From: Vreelandella rituensis
GTDB lineage: Bacteria; Pseudomonadota; Gammaproteobacteria; Pseudomonadales; Halomonadaceae
Direction: 5' to 3'
Length of the DNA stretch: 64,000 nt
NCBI RefSeq assembly: GCF_003336665.1
Contig: NZ_QPIJ01000016.1
Location: 1-64,000 of the forward strand
Part shown: piece after piece, positions 1 through 9,618 of the stretch
Layout: every line of letters starts with the position of its first letter
How positions within the stretch are numbered: position 1 is the first letter of the stretch
Translations under genes and position numbers: made by a program
Notes under the pieces: generated by a model
Told to the model about the DNA's origin: nothing
The model's input: only the letters and a program-made list of their open reading frames with translations
The model's database searches: none

Positions 1-292
1 GGCCTTTGACGAACTCGATAGCGGCACGGCGTAGGTAAGACGGGAACTTGTAGAACCGCTGAGCAAAATAGTGATGGCGAGGTGACGGGTTCTTTTTCGT
101 TGGGTGGATTAACCGCTCGACTGCTACCGAAAAGCTGGGCGCCTGCTGTAACGTTGCCCAATTATTGAGCACCACCACCGATAGCGCACGACAAAAGGCA
201 CGGTATTCATCCCGCGTATCCTGCATCAACTGTCGTTGTTGCAACGTGGTTTGTAACGGCCACTTGTCCGTGCGTATCATCTTAGCTGGCAT
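1..292 (-). CDS. tnpB: TnpB-like (OrfB) protein, N-terminal 97 residues, cut by window edge
   Basis: The minus strand is open from an ATG at 292 to the window edge. The translation begins MPAKMIRTDKWPLQ and is basic and rich in Gln, Arg and aromatic residues, as in the helical N-terminal region of IS200/IS605 OrfB/TnpB proteins. The RuvC and zinc-finger parts would lie outside the window, so nuclease integrity cannot be judged. Pairing with a divergent tnpA 22 bp away is the main support. TnpB family proteins are RNA-guided DNA nucleases that help maintain the element. It shows little resemblance to the TnpB at 6002-7114, so the two elements are probably of different lineages. Another accessory protein of the same element type is possible. 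Confidence 0.55.
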   Translation of the reverse strand, partial: MPAKMIRTDKWPLQTTLQQRQLMQDTRDEYRAFCRALSVVVLNNWATLQQAPSFSVAVERLIHPTKKNPSPRHHYFAQRFYKFPSYLRRAAIEFVKG

Positions 293-314
293 ACTCTAAT
301 CGTAGGTGATGATA

Positions 315-752
315 ATGGAAGCATCAAACCTTAGAACCCGTAATCATAGTGCTTACAGACTGTATTACCATCTAGTGTTGTCGATGAAGTATCGACATAA
401 ATGCTTGACCGCGCCAATGCTAGATCGTATTGAAATGATCCTCCGGGACCTGCTGCATCAGTGGGGTTGCGAGTTGATAGAGTTTGGCGGTGAGGCCGAT
501 CATGTTCACTTGCTGTTCGAGACGCCACCGACGGTCAAACCGTCTGACCTGGTAAAAAACCTGAAGTCGGTCACCGCACGCCGAATGCGCAAGGAGTATG
601 CGAATGAACTCGCTCCTTATTACTGGAAGCCGTACTTCTGGAACCGCGCTTACGCGCTGATCAGCGTGGGCGGTCGCGCCAACATAGAGACGCTTCTACG
701 CTATATCGAAAACCAAGATGACCCTCGCAAGCTCGGGCAGCCGCTCGACTAG
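315..752 (+). CDS. tnpA: IS200/IS605 family Y1 (HUH) transposase TnpA
   Basis: This 145-residue protein has the two signatures of the Y1 transposases that move IS200/IS605 elements as single strands. The metal-binding HUH motif is in EADHVHLL (His63 and His65), and the nucleophilic tyrosine is in LLRYIENQ (Tyr130). Length matches intact family members (about 130-155 residues), so it looks functional. Possible starts are GTG 306, ATG 309 and ATG 315. ATG 315 is chosen because the Shine-Dalgarno-like TAGGTG at 303-308 sits 6 nt before it. The gene is divergent from the tnpB-like gene at the window edge and is followed at once by a stem-loop. The first four codons are uncertain. Confidence 0.9.
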   Translation: MEASNLRTRNHSAYRLYYHLVLSMKYRHKCLTAPMLDRIEMILRDLLHQWGCELIEFGGEADHVHLLFETPPTVKPSDLVKNLKSVTARRMRKEYANELAPYYWKPYFWNRAYALISVGGRANIETLLRYIENQDDPRKLGQPLD

Positions 753-776
753 CGCATCACGCTGCGCGTCGATGCG
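753..776. repeat. Imperfect stem-loop after tnpA, probable IS subterminal hairpin
   Basis: Arms CGCATCACGC (753-762) and GCGT-C-GATGCG (766-776) pair over 10 bp with one bulged C at 770 and a TGC loop. Subterminal hairpins with an extrahelical base are what TnpA of this family binds. The hairpin begins one base after the tnpA stop codon. A transcription terminator is the alternative, but no T-run follows. Confidence 0.45.
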
Positions 777-939
777 TAGGAGGCGCGGCTTAAATTGCTC
801 AAACACTCTCTGCAAACGGATTCTTCGAAACCAGCGCACTCGGCAATGAGCAGGTCGAACTGAAAGTGTTAGGATAACGCCATTGTAAAATATCGGCAGG
901 GTCGCTGTGAGCCACTGCCTGGACCAAGGGAAACGTTGC

Positions 940-2190
940 ATGCCACGCTTAATGCTGCCTTATATCTGGCCCGTCATTGCCGGAGTTCTGCTCGCCGGCC
1001 TGTTACTTGTCGTCTTTCCCGAGCAGCTGTCTTCGCCATTAAGCCCTACCGCACCTGAAACACCATCCCCCTCGTTGCCCTTGGTGCCTACAACGGAACA
1101 GGCGCCTGTCCGCTCGGCCCCTGAAATACGCCAAGCGGCACCGCTTTCCAGCATGCAAGGACCCGTCAGTTACGCCGAGGCAGTCAATCAAGCAGCGCCT
1201 GCGGTGGTCAACATCTATTCCTCGCGCATCGTTGAACGCGATCAACATCCGTTGATGTCCGACCCCTTTTTCCAGCAGTTTTTCGGCGGTGACGACATCA
1301 CTAATCAGCAACGCATGCTGTCAAGCCTGGGGTCTGGGGTCATCGTCAGCCAGGATGGTTATGTATTGACCAATCATCACGTGATCAGCGGCGCCGATGA
1401 AATACAGGTAGCCCTGCGTGACGGTAGAGAAACCTTGGCCGAAGTGATAGGCACTGACCCCGAAAGCGACCTGGCAGTGTTGCGCATTCCCCTTGAGAGT
1501 TTACCAAGTATTACATTGGCCGATTCCACGGCAGTGGCTGTGGGTGACGTTGCCTTGGCTATCGGCAACCCTTTTGGGGTCGGTCAGACTGTGACCATGG
1601 GAATCATCAGCGCAACAGGGCGCAACCATCTGGGGCTTAACGCTTACGAAGACTTTATTCAGACCGATGCGGCCATCAACCCCGGCAACTCCGGCGGTGC
1701 TCTGGTCAATGCTGAGGGAGCCCTGGTCGGAATTAATACTGCCATCTTCTCCCGCTCGGGTGGCTCGCAAGGTATCGGCTTCGCCATTCCGGCCAACCTG
1801 GCCCACAGCATTCTTGATGAACTCGTCACTCAAGGACGAGTGATTCGTGGCTGGCTGGGCATTGAAGCCCAGGCATTATCCCGCGAACTGGCTGCATCTT
1901 TCGGATTACGCGCCCCCCAGGGGGTGATCGTATCCAGTGTAGTTGAAGACGGTCCAGCCGCAGAAGCCGGCCTACAACCCGGGGACGTGCTGCTCGAAGT
2001 GGATGGTCGCCCCATCATGGACGCCCCCACGACCATGAGCGAGATCGCCTCCATCCCCCCCGGCACCACGCTCCCACTGACCGTGGTACGTAGCGGCGAA
2101 CGCCTGCAGATAACGCTTGAAGTAGGCGAGCGTCCAGTCCCCACCCTGAAAGCACAGCGCAGGGCGGAGCAAGACGGGTCCACCCCCTGA
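940..2190 (+). CDS. algW: Membrane-anchored envelope-stress serine protease AlgW/DegS
   Basis: This 416-residue S1C (HtrA-family) protease has one N-terminal membrane segment (about residues 8-26), a Pro-rich linker, a trypsin-like domain and a single PDZ domain (about 290-385). Catalytic residues are His147 (in TNHHVI), Asp177 (in ESDLAVL) and Ser251 (in GNSGGAL). One PDZ plus a membrane anchor marks the DegS/AlgW type, not soluble DegP/MucD. In the family, the PDZ senses misfolded porin tails and the protease cuts the anti-sigma factor RseA/MucA, releasing an ECF sigma factor. Start ATG 940 is preferred over GTG 907 because AAGGGA lies 8 nt upstream. It converges on hisD with a 9-bp gap, matching the Pseudomonas algW-his neighbourhood. 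Confidence 0.95.
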   Translation: MPRLMLPYIWPVIAGVLLAGLLLVVFPEQLSSPLSPTAPETPSPSLPLVPTTEQAPVRSAPEIRQAAPLSSMQGPVSYAEAVNQAAPAVVNIYSSRIVERDQHPLMSDPFFQQFFGGDDITNQQRMLSSLGSGVIVSQDGYVLTNHHVISGADEIQVALRDGRETLAEVIGTDPESDLAVLRIPLESLPSITLADSTAVAVGDVALAIGNPFGVGQTVTMGIISATGRNHLGLNAYEDFIQTDAAINPGNSGGALVNAEGALVGINTAIFSRSGGSQGIGFAIPANLAHSILDELVTQGRVIRGWLGIEAQALSRELAASFGLRAPQGVIVSSVVEDGPAAEAGLQPGDVLLEVDGRPIMDAPTTMSEIASIPPGTTLPLTVVRSGERLQITLEVGERPVPTLKAQRRAEQDGSTP

Positions 2191-2199
2191 GCCGTTACG

Positions 2200-3519
2200 T
2201 TACTTTCGAATACGGTACTCGGCCGAGCGCGCGTGGGCGGTAAGCGATTCGCCACGCGCCAAGGTGGAGGCCAACTTGCCAAGTTCCGAGGCGCCAGCGG
2301 CAGAACAATGAATAATCGAGGAGCGCTTCTGGAAATCGTACACCCCCAACGGCGAGGAAAAACGCGTGGTTCCCGAGGTCGGCAACACATGGTTGGGGCC
2401 GGCACAGTAATCGCCCAATGCCTCGGCGGTATAGCGCCCCATGAAGATTGCGCCCGCATGACGGACTTCGCTTAACCAGGATTCTGGCGCTTCCACGGAA
2501 AGCTCCAGATGCTCCGGCGCAATCCGGTTGATCAGTACAAGCGCCTCGTCCCTATCATTGCAGTGAATCAGAGCGCCACGCCGAGCCAGGGACTCCCGTA
2601 TGATTGCCTCTCGCTCCATGGTGGGGAGTAACCGTTCGATCGATTCAGCCACAGCATCCAGATGTGCGGCATCCCAGCTGACCAGGATAGCTTGTGCATC
2701 TTCATCGTGTTCGGCTTGGGAAAACAGGTCCATCGCCAACCAGTCGCTATCAGTCTTTCCGTCCGACACGACGAGAATTTCCGAGGGTCCGGCGATCATG
2801 TCGATGCCTACCTGCCCGAAGACGGCACGCTTGGCCGTGGCCACGTAGATATTGCCGGGGCCGACCACCTTGTCCACACGCGGTACCGTCTGGGTACCAT
2901 AGGCAAGGGCGGCTACCGCCTGCGCCCCACCAATAGTGAAAACATGGTCAACCCCTGCCAGGTGAGCCGCGGCCAGCACCAGCTCATTGAGAATACCGTC
3001 CGGGGTGGGCACCACCATGACGATCTCACGTACTCCGGCAACATGGGCGGGAATGGCATTCATCAGCACCGACGACGGATAAGCGGCCTTGCCCCCTGGC
3101 ACGTAAATACCGGCACGGTCCAGCGGGGTCACCTTTTGCCCCAGCACCGTGCCGTCAGCCTCTTCATATTGCCAGGACGTGGGTTTTTGCCGTTCATGAT
3201 AAGCACGGATGCGCTCCGCCGCCTGGGTCAATGCCTCCCGCTGGACAGCGGGTAACCCCTCGTAGGCCTGCTGCAAGCGTTCCGCCGACAGCGTCAGTTC
3301 TTCCATGCTCGTTACAGCAAGACGGTCAAAACGATTGGTGGCTTCGATCACGGCACTATCGCCATGCTCCTTTACTGCCGTCAGGATTTCGTGAACGCGC
3401 TGCTGAACCGTACTATCGGAGACCCCTTCCCACGCCAACAACCTATCTAGATGCTGATTGAAATCCGCTTCCTGGGTGGCTAAACGGGTCATTGCTACCG
3501 GGGGAAATTGCTCGCTCAT
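2200..3519 (-). CDS. hisD: Histidinol dehydrogenase HisD
   Basis: This 439-residue protein catalyses the last two steps of histidine synthesis, oxidising L-histidinol to L-histidine with two NAD+ and a bound zinc. Family signatures are visible: [20 protein letters not shown], the catalytic Glu-His pair in IAPEHLEL and the C-terminal zinc/substrate segment [20 protein letters not shown]. Length is typical. It lies 25 bp downstream of hisG on the same strand and is the last gene of the ibaG-murA-hisG-hisD cluster. In Pseudomonas, hisC follows hisD before algW; here the hisD stop lies only 9 bp from the algW stop and no hisC is present. Confidence 0.97.
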   Translation of the reverse strand: MSEQFPPVAMTRLATQEADFNQHLDRLLAWEGVSDSTVQQRVHEILTAVKEHGDSAVIEATNRFDRLAVTSMEELTLSAERLQQAYEGLPAVQREALTQAAERIRAYHERQKPTSWQYEEADGTVLGQKVTPLDRAGIYVPGGKAAYPSSVLMNAIPAHVAGVREIVMVVPTPDGILNELVLAAAHLAGVDHVFTIGGAQAVAALAYGTQTVPRVDKVVGPGNIYVATAKRAVFGQVGIDMIAGPSEILVVSDGKTDSDWLAMDLFSQAEHDEDAQAILVSWDAAHLDAVAESIERLLPTMEREAIIRESLARRGALIHCNDRDEALVLINRIAPEHLELSVEAPESWLSEVRHAGAIFMGRYTAEALGDYCAGPNHVLPTSGTTRFSSPLGVYDFQKRSSIIHCSAAGASELGKLASTLARGESLTAHARSAEYRIRK

Positions 3520-3544
3520 GCGAAGGTGCTCCTTCTTGCATCAT

Positions 3545-4207
3545 TCAGTTAACGGGAGTGGCTGACGCCCGGCGCTTGGCTACCGCCTCGCTCAAACGCT
3601 CTATCAGGGGCTTGATCCTGTCGTGCTTCATGGTCATCGCCGCCTTGTTGACCACCAGACGCGTACTGATCATATCGATCAACTCGCGCGGTTCCATGCC
3701 ATTGGCTCGCAATGTATTGCCGGTATCGACAATGTCCACGATCTCATCGGCAAGGTTCATCAGTGGCGCAAGCTCCATAGCGCCATAGAGCTTTATCACT
3801 TCGGCCTGGATACCCTGCTCGGCATAATAACGCCGCGCCACATTGACGAACTTGGTCGCCACCCTGCGACGGGCATGGGCCGCCGGTGCCGCTCCCACCA
3901 TCCCGGCGGTCATCAGCTTGCACTGGGCAATATTCAAATCCAAGGGTTCATACAACCCTTCAGCGCCATGTTCCAGCAGCACATCTTTTCCCGCCACGCC
4001 CATATCCGCAGCTCCCAGCTGCACATAGGTCGGCACGTCAGTTGCACGGATCACCACCAGCTTGACGTCGGGCAGGTTGGTGTCGAATAACAGTTTGCGA
4101 CTCTTGCCCAAGTCTTCAATCGGTGTGATACCGGCATCCGCCAGCAGTGGCAAGGTTTCATCGAGAATACGCCCTTTGGAAAGGGCCAGAATCAGTTGCT
4201 TGCTCAT
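3545..4207 (-). CDS. hisG: ATP phosphoribosyltransferase catalytic subunit, short form HisG
   Basis: HisG joins ATP and PRPP in the first, committed step of histidine synthesis. The protein begins [14 protein letters not shown] and is 220 residues, lacking the C-terminal regulatory (ACT-like) domain of the roughly 300-residue long form. The PRPP-binding region [16 protein letters not shown] is present. Short HisG enzymes work only as a hetero-octamer with HisZ, which is encoded at 48802-49995 in this window. An in-frame open stretch extends 33 codons upstream into the murA end, but the conserved N-terminus and the 25-bp spacing to murA support ATG 4207. Confidence 0.96.
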   Translation of the reverse strand: MSKQLILALSKGRILDETLPLLADAGITPIEDLGKSRKLLFDTNLPDVKLVVIRATDVPTYVQLGAADMGVAGKDVLLEHGAEGLYEPLDLNIAQCKLMTAGMVGAAPAAHARRRVATKFVNVARRYYAEQGIQAEVIKLYGAMELAPLMNLADEIVDIVDTGNTLRANGMEPRELIDMISTRLVVNKAAMTMKHDRIKPLIERLSEAVAKRRASATPVN

Positions 4208-4232
4208 GTCGTCGCCAATGGTTGAAAGCGGA

Positions 4233-5758
<1,526 letters not shown>

Positions 5759-5840
5759 GGAATTGAACGCTCCTTCGATAGGAATAAGAAATACGATACG
5801 CTGCGAGCTCGGCCCGAACCCGTAGATCAATATGGAACAT

Positions 5841-6001
5841 GTTGACATCCTCCGACCACTAAATCATAGATTTTAGTGGCGGACTCCCAGGTCGTCACCT
5901 TCCTGATTCCTGCTTCGTTGTCCGTCGCCTCAAAGCCTTGGCATTGCCGGCCTTACACAAACTCCACAGGCGTATATTCCCGAGTGCCCCTCGGTATTGT
6001 T
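5841..6001 (-). ncRNA. Probable TnpB guide RNA (reRNA/omega RNA) scaffold, noncoding part
   Basis: TnpB nucleases use an RNA transcribed from the 3' end of tnpB through the right end of the element, with the guide read from flanking DNA. The 161 nt after the tnpB stop fit this. They contain a CCGAG/CTCGG stem (5980-5984 with 5990-5994) and the terminal CCACTAAA/TTTAGTGG stem (5856-5879), and end at TCAAC. The scaffold probably begins inside the tnpB 3' end. The guide would be the complement of about 5821-5840. This is inferred from the family; transcription is not shown. Confidence 0.5.
5856..5879. repeat. Right-end hairpin of the TnpB element
   Basis: Arms CCACTAAA (5856-5863) and TTTAGTGG (5872-5879) form a perfect 8-bp stem with an 8-nt loop, 15 bp inside the presumed right edge at 5841. 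A hairpin at this position is typical of IS200/IS605 ends and also forms the last stem of the guide-RNA scaffold. Confidence 0.75.
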
Positions 6002-7114
6002 TCAACTCTCAGCACCGGCTAACAGCGCGGTGCCGGCTTGTAGAATGTTGCGAGCGGCATTGATGTCGCGGTCGATGCCTTGGGTGCCGCAGTCCGGGCA
6101 GTCCCATGTGCGAACATTGAGCGGCAAGGATTCGACGACAAACCCGCAGCCATGGCAGCGCTTGCTGCTGGGGTACCAACGGTCGATCTGGACGAACTGG
6201 CGCCCCGCCCATGCGGCCTTGTAGTCGAGCTGGCGCACCAGCTCCCCCCAACCAACATCGCTGATGGCTTTCGCCAGAGACCGGTTCTTGATCATATTTT
6301 TCACCGTGAGGCTTTCAGCACAGATCACTTGGTTCTCGTTGACGATCTGCCGGGTGAGTTTATGAAGGTGGTCAAGCCGGGTATCGGCGATTTTCGCGTG
6401 GCGCCTGGCCACTTTCTGCTTTGCTTTCGCCCGATTGTTCGAGCCTTTTTGCTTACGGCTCAGTTGCCGTTGCGCCCGCGCCAATTTGCGTGCGTGACGC
6501 ACCGTATGGCGGGGGTTGTTGACCCGCCTACCGTCACTGGTCACGAACAGGTCTTTCAAGCCGAGATCAATGCCCACCATCTTCGGCGTGATGGTCAGTG
6601 ATTCGGCGTCCACTTTGCACAGGCAGCTGATAAAGTAGCGACCGGCGCGGTCTTGGGACACCGTGACGGTGCTGGGGGCTGACGGAAGCTCGCGGCTCCA
6701 GCGGATGTTAAGCGGTTCCTTGCACTTGGCCAGTGCGATCTCGCCGTTGCGATACGAAAACGCCGAACTGGCAAAGGTGGCCGATTGGCGATGTTTCTTT
6801 GACTTGAAGCGGGGATAGTTGGCTCGCTTGGCAAAGAAATGCTTGAACGCCGTTTGTTGATGGCGCAGGCATTGCTGCAAGGGCACCGAACTGACCTCGG
6901 CCAGGAACGCGGTGTCAGGCTGTTTTTTCAACTGCGTCAGGAAAATGCTGGCGTCGTTGTAACCGATTTTCTCTTTGTGCTCGTAAAACGCATCGGTGCG
7001 ATAGCGCAGCACCGCGTTCCAGACAAACCGCACGCACCCAAACGTTCGCGCCAACAGGATTTCCTGCTCGGGCGTCGGGTAGAATCGGTATTTGTAGGCG
7101 CGTTCGGTTTGCAT
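6002..7114 (-). CDS. tnpB: RNA-guided nuclease TnpB (IS200/IS605 OrfB)
   Basis: This 370-residue TnpB has all parts of an active nuclease. There is a basic helical N-terminal domain (about 1-130) and a split RuvC domain with Asp183 (in GIDLGLKD), Glu267 (in CAESLTV) and Asp350 (in DRDINAARN). A four-cysteine zinc finger uses Cys320, Cys323, Cys339 and Cys342. In the family, TnpB with its reRNA cuts DNA next to a short motif matching the element's insertion site and so favours retention of the element. No tnpA accompanies it. It lies on the same strand as mlaB upstream and ibaG downstream, so mla read-through could transcribe it. The protein is well preserved, suggesting recent arrival or selection. 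Confidence 0.95.
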   Translation of the reverse strand: MQTERAYKYRFYPTPEQEILLARTFGCVRFVWNAVLRYRTDAFYEHKEKIGYNDASIFLTQLKKQPDTAFLAEVSSVPLQQCLRHQQTAFKHFFAKRANYPRFKSKKHRQSATFASSAFSYRNGEIALAKCKEPLNIRWSRELPSAPSTVTVSQDRAGRYFISCLCKVDAESLTITPKMVGIDLGLKDLFVTSDGRRVNNPRHTVRHARKLARAQRQLSRKQKGSNNRAKAKQKVARRHAKIADTRLDHLHKLTRQIVNENQVICAESLTVKNMIKNRSLAKAISDVGWGELVRQLDYKAAWAGRQFVQIDRWYPSSKRCHGCGFVVESLPLNVRTWDCPDCGTQGIDRDINAARNILQAGTALLAGAES

Positions 7115-7184
7115 AGGTTACAGAGTAAGCCGTGTCTTGTAAGTTTGCAAGTGCCAGGCACCCTCATGGGAGCCACGACGCTAT

Positions 7185-7220
7185 AATACCCCACCCAATG
7201 CATAGCTTGGGTTGGGTATT
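7185..7220. repeat. Left-end hairpin of the TnpB element
   Basis: Arms AATACCCCACCCAA (7185-7198) and TTGGGTTGGGTATT (7207-7220) pair over 14 bp with one mismatch and an 8-nt loop. It lies 70 bp upstream of the tnpB start, where the left end of an IS200/IS605 element carries its subterminal hairpin. Confidence 0.65.
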
Positions 7221-7222
7221 AC

Positions 7223-7246
7223 GCGCTTTTCGATAAAGAAAAGCGC
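7223..7246 (-). terminator. Perfect stem-loop downstream of mlaB, possible old terminator
   Basis: Arms GCGCTTTT (7223-7230) and AAAAGCGC (7239-7246) form a perfect 8-bp stem with an 8-nt loop, 64 bp after the mlaB stop and directly beside the IS left-end hairpin. On the mla strand no T-run follows because the IS begins there. It may be the former end of the mla transcript, or part of the element's end. Confidence 0.35.
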
Positions 7247-7309
7247 CCTGCTTGACGATGTGGATAGCTTGGCGACGTCAGCCGTCTACACCCACATTAG
7301 GCAGGATTA

Positions 7310-7642
7310 TCAGGACGATTCGGCTACGCCAATCAGGCTATCGAGTTCAGCCAAGGCGGACAGACGGCGCAGAGGTTGCGACAAGGCAGCCTCCTGGAAA
7401 AGCAACTTCTGGTCACGGCTGACACGTAACCATTGCAACAATACGCTCAAGGCGGCGCTGCTGGCCTTTTCGACTTGCGTGAAATCGAAGCGAACTTCAG
7501 TACCGGGAGCTTGCTGCATCAACCATTCACTTCCAGCAGTCGCCAATCGTGCCGCCACCGAAACATCAACCTCACCTTGAACGCACAAGGTACTGTCTTG
7601 CGCGCTCAAGCGAAATGCGGGCTCTTCAAGAAGCAAGCTCAC
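7310..7642 (-). CDS. mlaB: MlaB, STAS-domain subunit of the phospholipid transporter
   Basis: This 110-residue cytosolic protein has the STAS pattern seen in MlaB: TLCVQGEVDVSV near the N-terminus, the loop FTQVEKASSAALSVLLQW, and a final helix with LAELDSLIGV. MlaB binds the ATPase MlaF and is needed for assembly and activity of the MlaFEDB complex in the inner membrane. Translation starts at GTG 7642, overlapping the mlaC stop by four bases (GTGA), with AGGAGGAGG just upstream. It is the last gene of mlaFEDCB. In Pseudomonas it is followed directly by ibaG-murA; here a TnpB element lies between. Confidence 0.92.
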   Translation of the reverse strand: MSLLLEEPAFRLSAQDSTLCVQGEVDVSVAARLATAGSEWLMQQAPGTEVRFDFTQVEKASSAALSVLLQWLRVSRDQKLLFQEAALSQPLRRLSALAELDSLIGVAESS

Positions 7643-8289
7643 GCACCTCCTCCTTCTTCAAGCTCTTCCACGGCAAGCTCAGGCGACCAGTTGTTGATAA
7701 CCGCATCATAGTCACGATTATGGTCACGCATGGCTTGGTCAAACTGATTACGGAACGTCAACCCCAGATTGATGCCATTGACGATCACATTCACCACACG
7801 CCATTCGCCATTCGAAAGCCGCAGGCTGTAGCTCACTGGATATACCGAACTATCGGTGGCCACGATTTCCATTGCCACACTGGCCTGATCTTCCTGACGC
7901 TGTGGCTGCTGGACATCCAGTACTCGCAGTTCGTCATAATCGAACGTCACCAGCCCCTTGGTGTAGGTGTCGATCAATGTCTGACGAAAGATGTCGGCAA
8001 AGCGACTGCGCTGTTCCGGCGTGGCGTTCTGATAGTACCTGCCCATCACGCTGGCCCCGATATAGCGAAAATCCGCCACTTCTTCGAGACTCGACTCAAC
8101 CAGCGCCTCGAGTTCATCAATATTGTCAGCGTAATAATCTTCTCGATTCTCTAATTCGTCCATGAAATCGGTAATATTTTCACGAATCAATGCTTCCGGA
8201 CTCTGGCTCGGCGCTTGCGCTTGCAGGTGCAATGGCACTACCAGCAGCAATATTGCGAGCAAGGTTACACAGTGACGTTTCATACTCAT
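7639..8289 (-). CDS. mlaC: MlaC, periplasmic phospholipid-binding protein
   Basis: MlaC (Ttg2D/tolerance Tgt2 family) shuttles phospholipids across the periplasm between the outer-membrane MlaA complex and MlaFEDB. The 216-residue product has a cleavable signal peptide (basic start, LLAILLLVVPLHLQAQA) and the family pattern of helices, with VMGRYYQNATPEQRSRF and later YPVSYSLRLSNGEWRVVNV. ATG 8289 and ATG 8283 share the AGGAGG at 4 and 10 nt upstream; the former is listed. The longer open frame to 8331 lacks a ribosome site. It sits 38 bp after mlaD and overlaps mlaB by four bases. Confidence 0.94.
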   Translation of the reverse strand: MSMKRHCVTLLAILLLVVPLHLQAQAPSQSPEALIRENITDFMDELENREDYYADNIDELEALVESSLEEVADFRYIGASVMGRYYQNATPEQRSRFADIFRQTLIDTYTKGLVTFDYDELRVLDVQQPQRQEDQASVAMEIVATDSSVYPVSYSLRLSNGEWRVVNVIVNGINLGLTFRNQFDQAMRDHNRDYDAVINNWSPELAVEELEEGGGA

Positions 8290-8327
8290 AAGCCCTCCTG
8301 GGCACAAGCCAATCAAACAAGGTAGTT

Positions 8328-8792
8328 TCAACCACTGACCATATTGGATATGAATTGCTGAATTAGTTCTTCAAGCACCAGCGCAGACTGAGTATCGGTA
8401 ATAGTATCGCCGGCCTCCAGTGCCTCTGGGTCGCCACCCACACTCAACCCCACGTACTGCTCCCCCAACAAGCCGGCAGTGAGTATGGCGGCAGTGGTAT
8501 CGCGGGATAACTGCCCCTCGAGTTCGCCATCCAGGCGCAATGTCACTCGCGCATCGAACCATTCGGTATCCAGTTCGATAGCTTCAACCCTACCCACGGT
8601 CACTCCCGCCATGGTGACCCGTGCGCGCGGGCGCAACCCGCCGACATTGGCGAAGTTGGCTTCCAATTGAAAGGACTCGGCAGGAGCGGAGAGCGTCACG
8701 CCACTGACACGCAACCCCAGAAACACTAACCCAAGGATACCGGCCAGCATGAAAAGTCCCACGCCTAACTCCATTGTCTTACTGCGCTTCAT
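8328..8792 (-). CDS. mlaD: MlaD, MCE-domain substrate-binding subunit
   Basis: MlaD is anchored in the inner membrane and forms a periplasmic hexameric ring holding phospholipid. The 154-residue sequence starts MKRSKTMELGVGLF, has one membrane helix (LFMLAGILGLVFLGLRV) and one MCE domain (about 40-120) containing RARVTMAGVTVGRVEAI and LLGEQYVGLSVGG. ATG 8792 is chosen because GGAGC lies 8 nt upstream; an in-frame start at 8825 would overlap mlaE. Length matches Pseudomonas MlaD but is shorter than E. coli MlaD (183). It lies 19 bp after mlaE. Confidence 0.95.
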   Translation of the reverse strand: MKRSKTMELGVGLFMLAGILGLVFLGLRVSGVTLSAPAESFQLEANFANVGGLRPRARVTMAGVTVGRVEAIELDTEWFDARVTLRLDGELEGQLSRDTTAAILTAGLLGEQYVGLSVGGDPEALEAGDTITDTQSALVLEELIQQFISNMVSG

Positions 8793-8811
8793 TGAAAAAT
8801 GCTCCAAAAAA

Positions 8812-9618
8812 TCAAGAAAGACCACCGAACATCACCACGGTCAACACAAAGTCGAGGCCCAGTACCGCCAGTGAGGAATACACCACGGTACGTGTCGTCG
8901 CACGTGAAATACCCTCAGAGGTAGGCACAAGATCGTAGCCCTGAAATACTGCGATCCAGGTCACCACCAAGGCAAACACCAGGCTTTTGATGATGCCGTT
9001 GCCGACATCATCGAGAAATGAAACGCTGGCCTGCATGTTGCTCCAATAAGAGCCTTCAAATACGCCTAGCCATTCCACCCCGACCAAATACCCGCCCCAA
9101 ATGCCGACCACACTGAAGCCAATGGTAAGTACGGGCAGCGATACGAACCCGGCCCACAATCGGGGAGCCACGATACGCCGTAGTGGGTCGACACCGATCA
9201 TCTCCATGCTGGTGAGCTGTTCGGTGGCTTTCATCAAGCCAATTTCTGCCGTCAGGGCCGACCCTGCTCGCCCGGCAAACAGCAACGCCGCAACCACAGG
9301 TGCCAACTCCCTCAGCAAGGACAGCGCCACCATTTGCCCCAACGCCTGTTCGGCACCGAAATCCACCAGGATGGTGTAACCCTGCAAGGCCAACACCATG
9401 CCAATGAATAACCCCGACACCAGCACAATCGCCAGCGACAATACACCGACGAAATATATTTGATGCAGCCATAGGCGCAGCCCCTCACGCGAAGGCACCG
9501 CCACTGCCGACTGGGCGAGAAAAATCCCCGCGCGGCCCAGCGACTCGAAGGAATCGCACCCTTTACGACCCCAGCGAGCAAGGCTTTCAATACCTTTCGT
9601 CATTCCACTTTCACTCAA
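8812..9618 (-). CDS. mlaE: MlaE, permease subunit of the phospholipid ABC transporter
   Basis: This 268-residue MlaE/YrbE-family permease has an N-terminal amphipathic region and about five membrane segments, including [20 protein letters not shown] and [15 protein letters not shown]. The cytosolic coupling region [20 protein letters not shown] with the conserved Glu-Ile-Gly after it ([12 protein letters not shown]) contacts MlaF. The start is taken as TTG 9618, which overlaps the mlaF stop and has GGAGGT 6 nt upstream; ATG 9603 is the alternative and lacks a clear ribosome site. The use of TTG is therefore supported by sequence but not proven. Confidence 0.95.
   Translation of the reverse strand: MSESGMTKGIESLARWGRKGCDSFESLGRAGIFLAQSAVAVPSREGLRLWLHQIYFVGVLSLAIVLVSGLFIGMVLALQGYTILVDFGAEQALGQMVALSLLRELAPVVAALLFAGRAGSALTAEIGLMKATEQLTSMEMIGVDPLRRIVAPRLWAGFVSLPVLTIGFSVVGIWGGYLVGVEWLGVFEGSYWSNMQASVSFLDDVGNGIIKSLVFALVVTWIAVFQGYDLVPTSEGISRATTRTVVYSSLAVLGLDFVLTVVMFGGLS

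Larger units (their letters stand above)
1..776. mobile_element. IS200/IS605-type element, partial (divergent tnpB and tnpA)
   Basis: A Y1-type transposase gene (tnpA, plus strand) and the start of a tnpB-like gene (minus strand) are divergent with only about 20 bp between their start codons, the arrangement of IS605-group elements. A stem-loop directly follows tnpA. The element runs off the left edge of the window, so its tnpB end is not visible. The boundary next to algW is not proven; 776 is the end of the hairpin and the true edge may lie further right, before 900. Confidence 0.6.
5841..7220 (-). mobile_element. Stand-alone TnpB (IS1341-type) IS200/IS605 family element
   Basis: The element carries an intact tnpB and no tnpA, so it would need a transposase in trans. 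On the tnpB strand its right end is marked by a perfect 8-bp hairpin (5856-5879) followed by CGGAGGATGTCAAC ending at 5841. Its left end is marked by a 14-bp-arm hairpin (7185-7220). It lies in the ibaG-mlaB spacer of an otherwise conserved gene cluster. No target duplication is seen, as expected for this family. The outer edges are judged from hairpin positions and could shift by 10-20 bp on the mlaB side. Confidence 0.75.
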
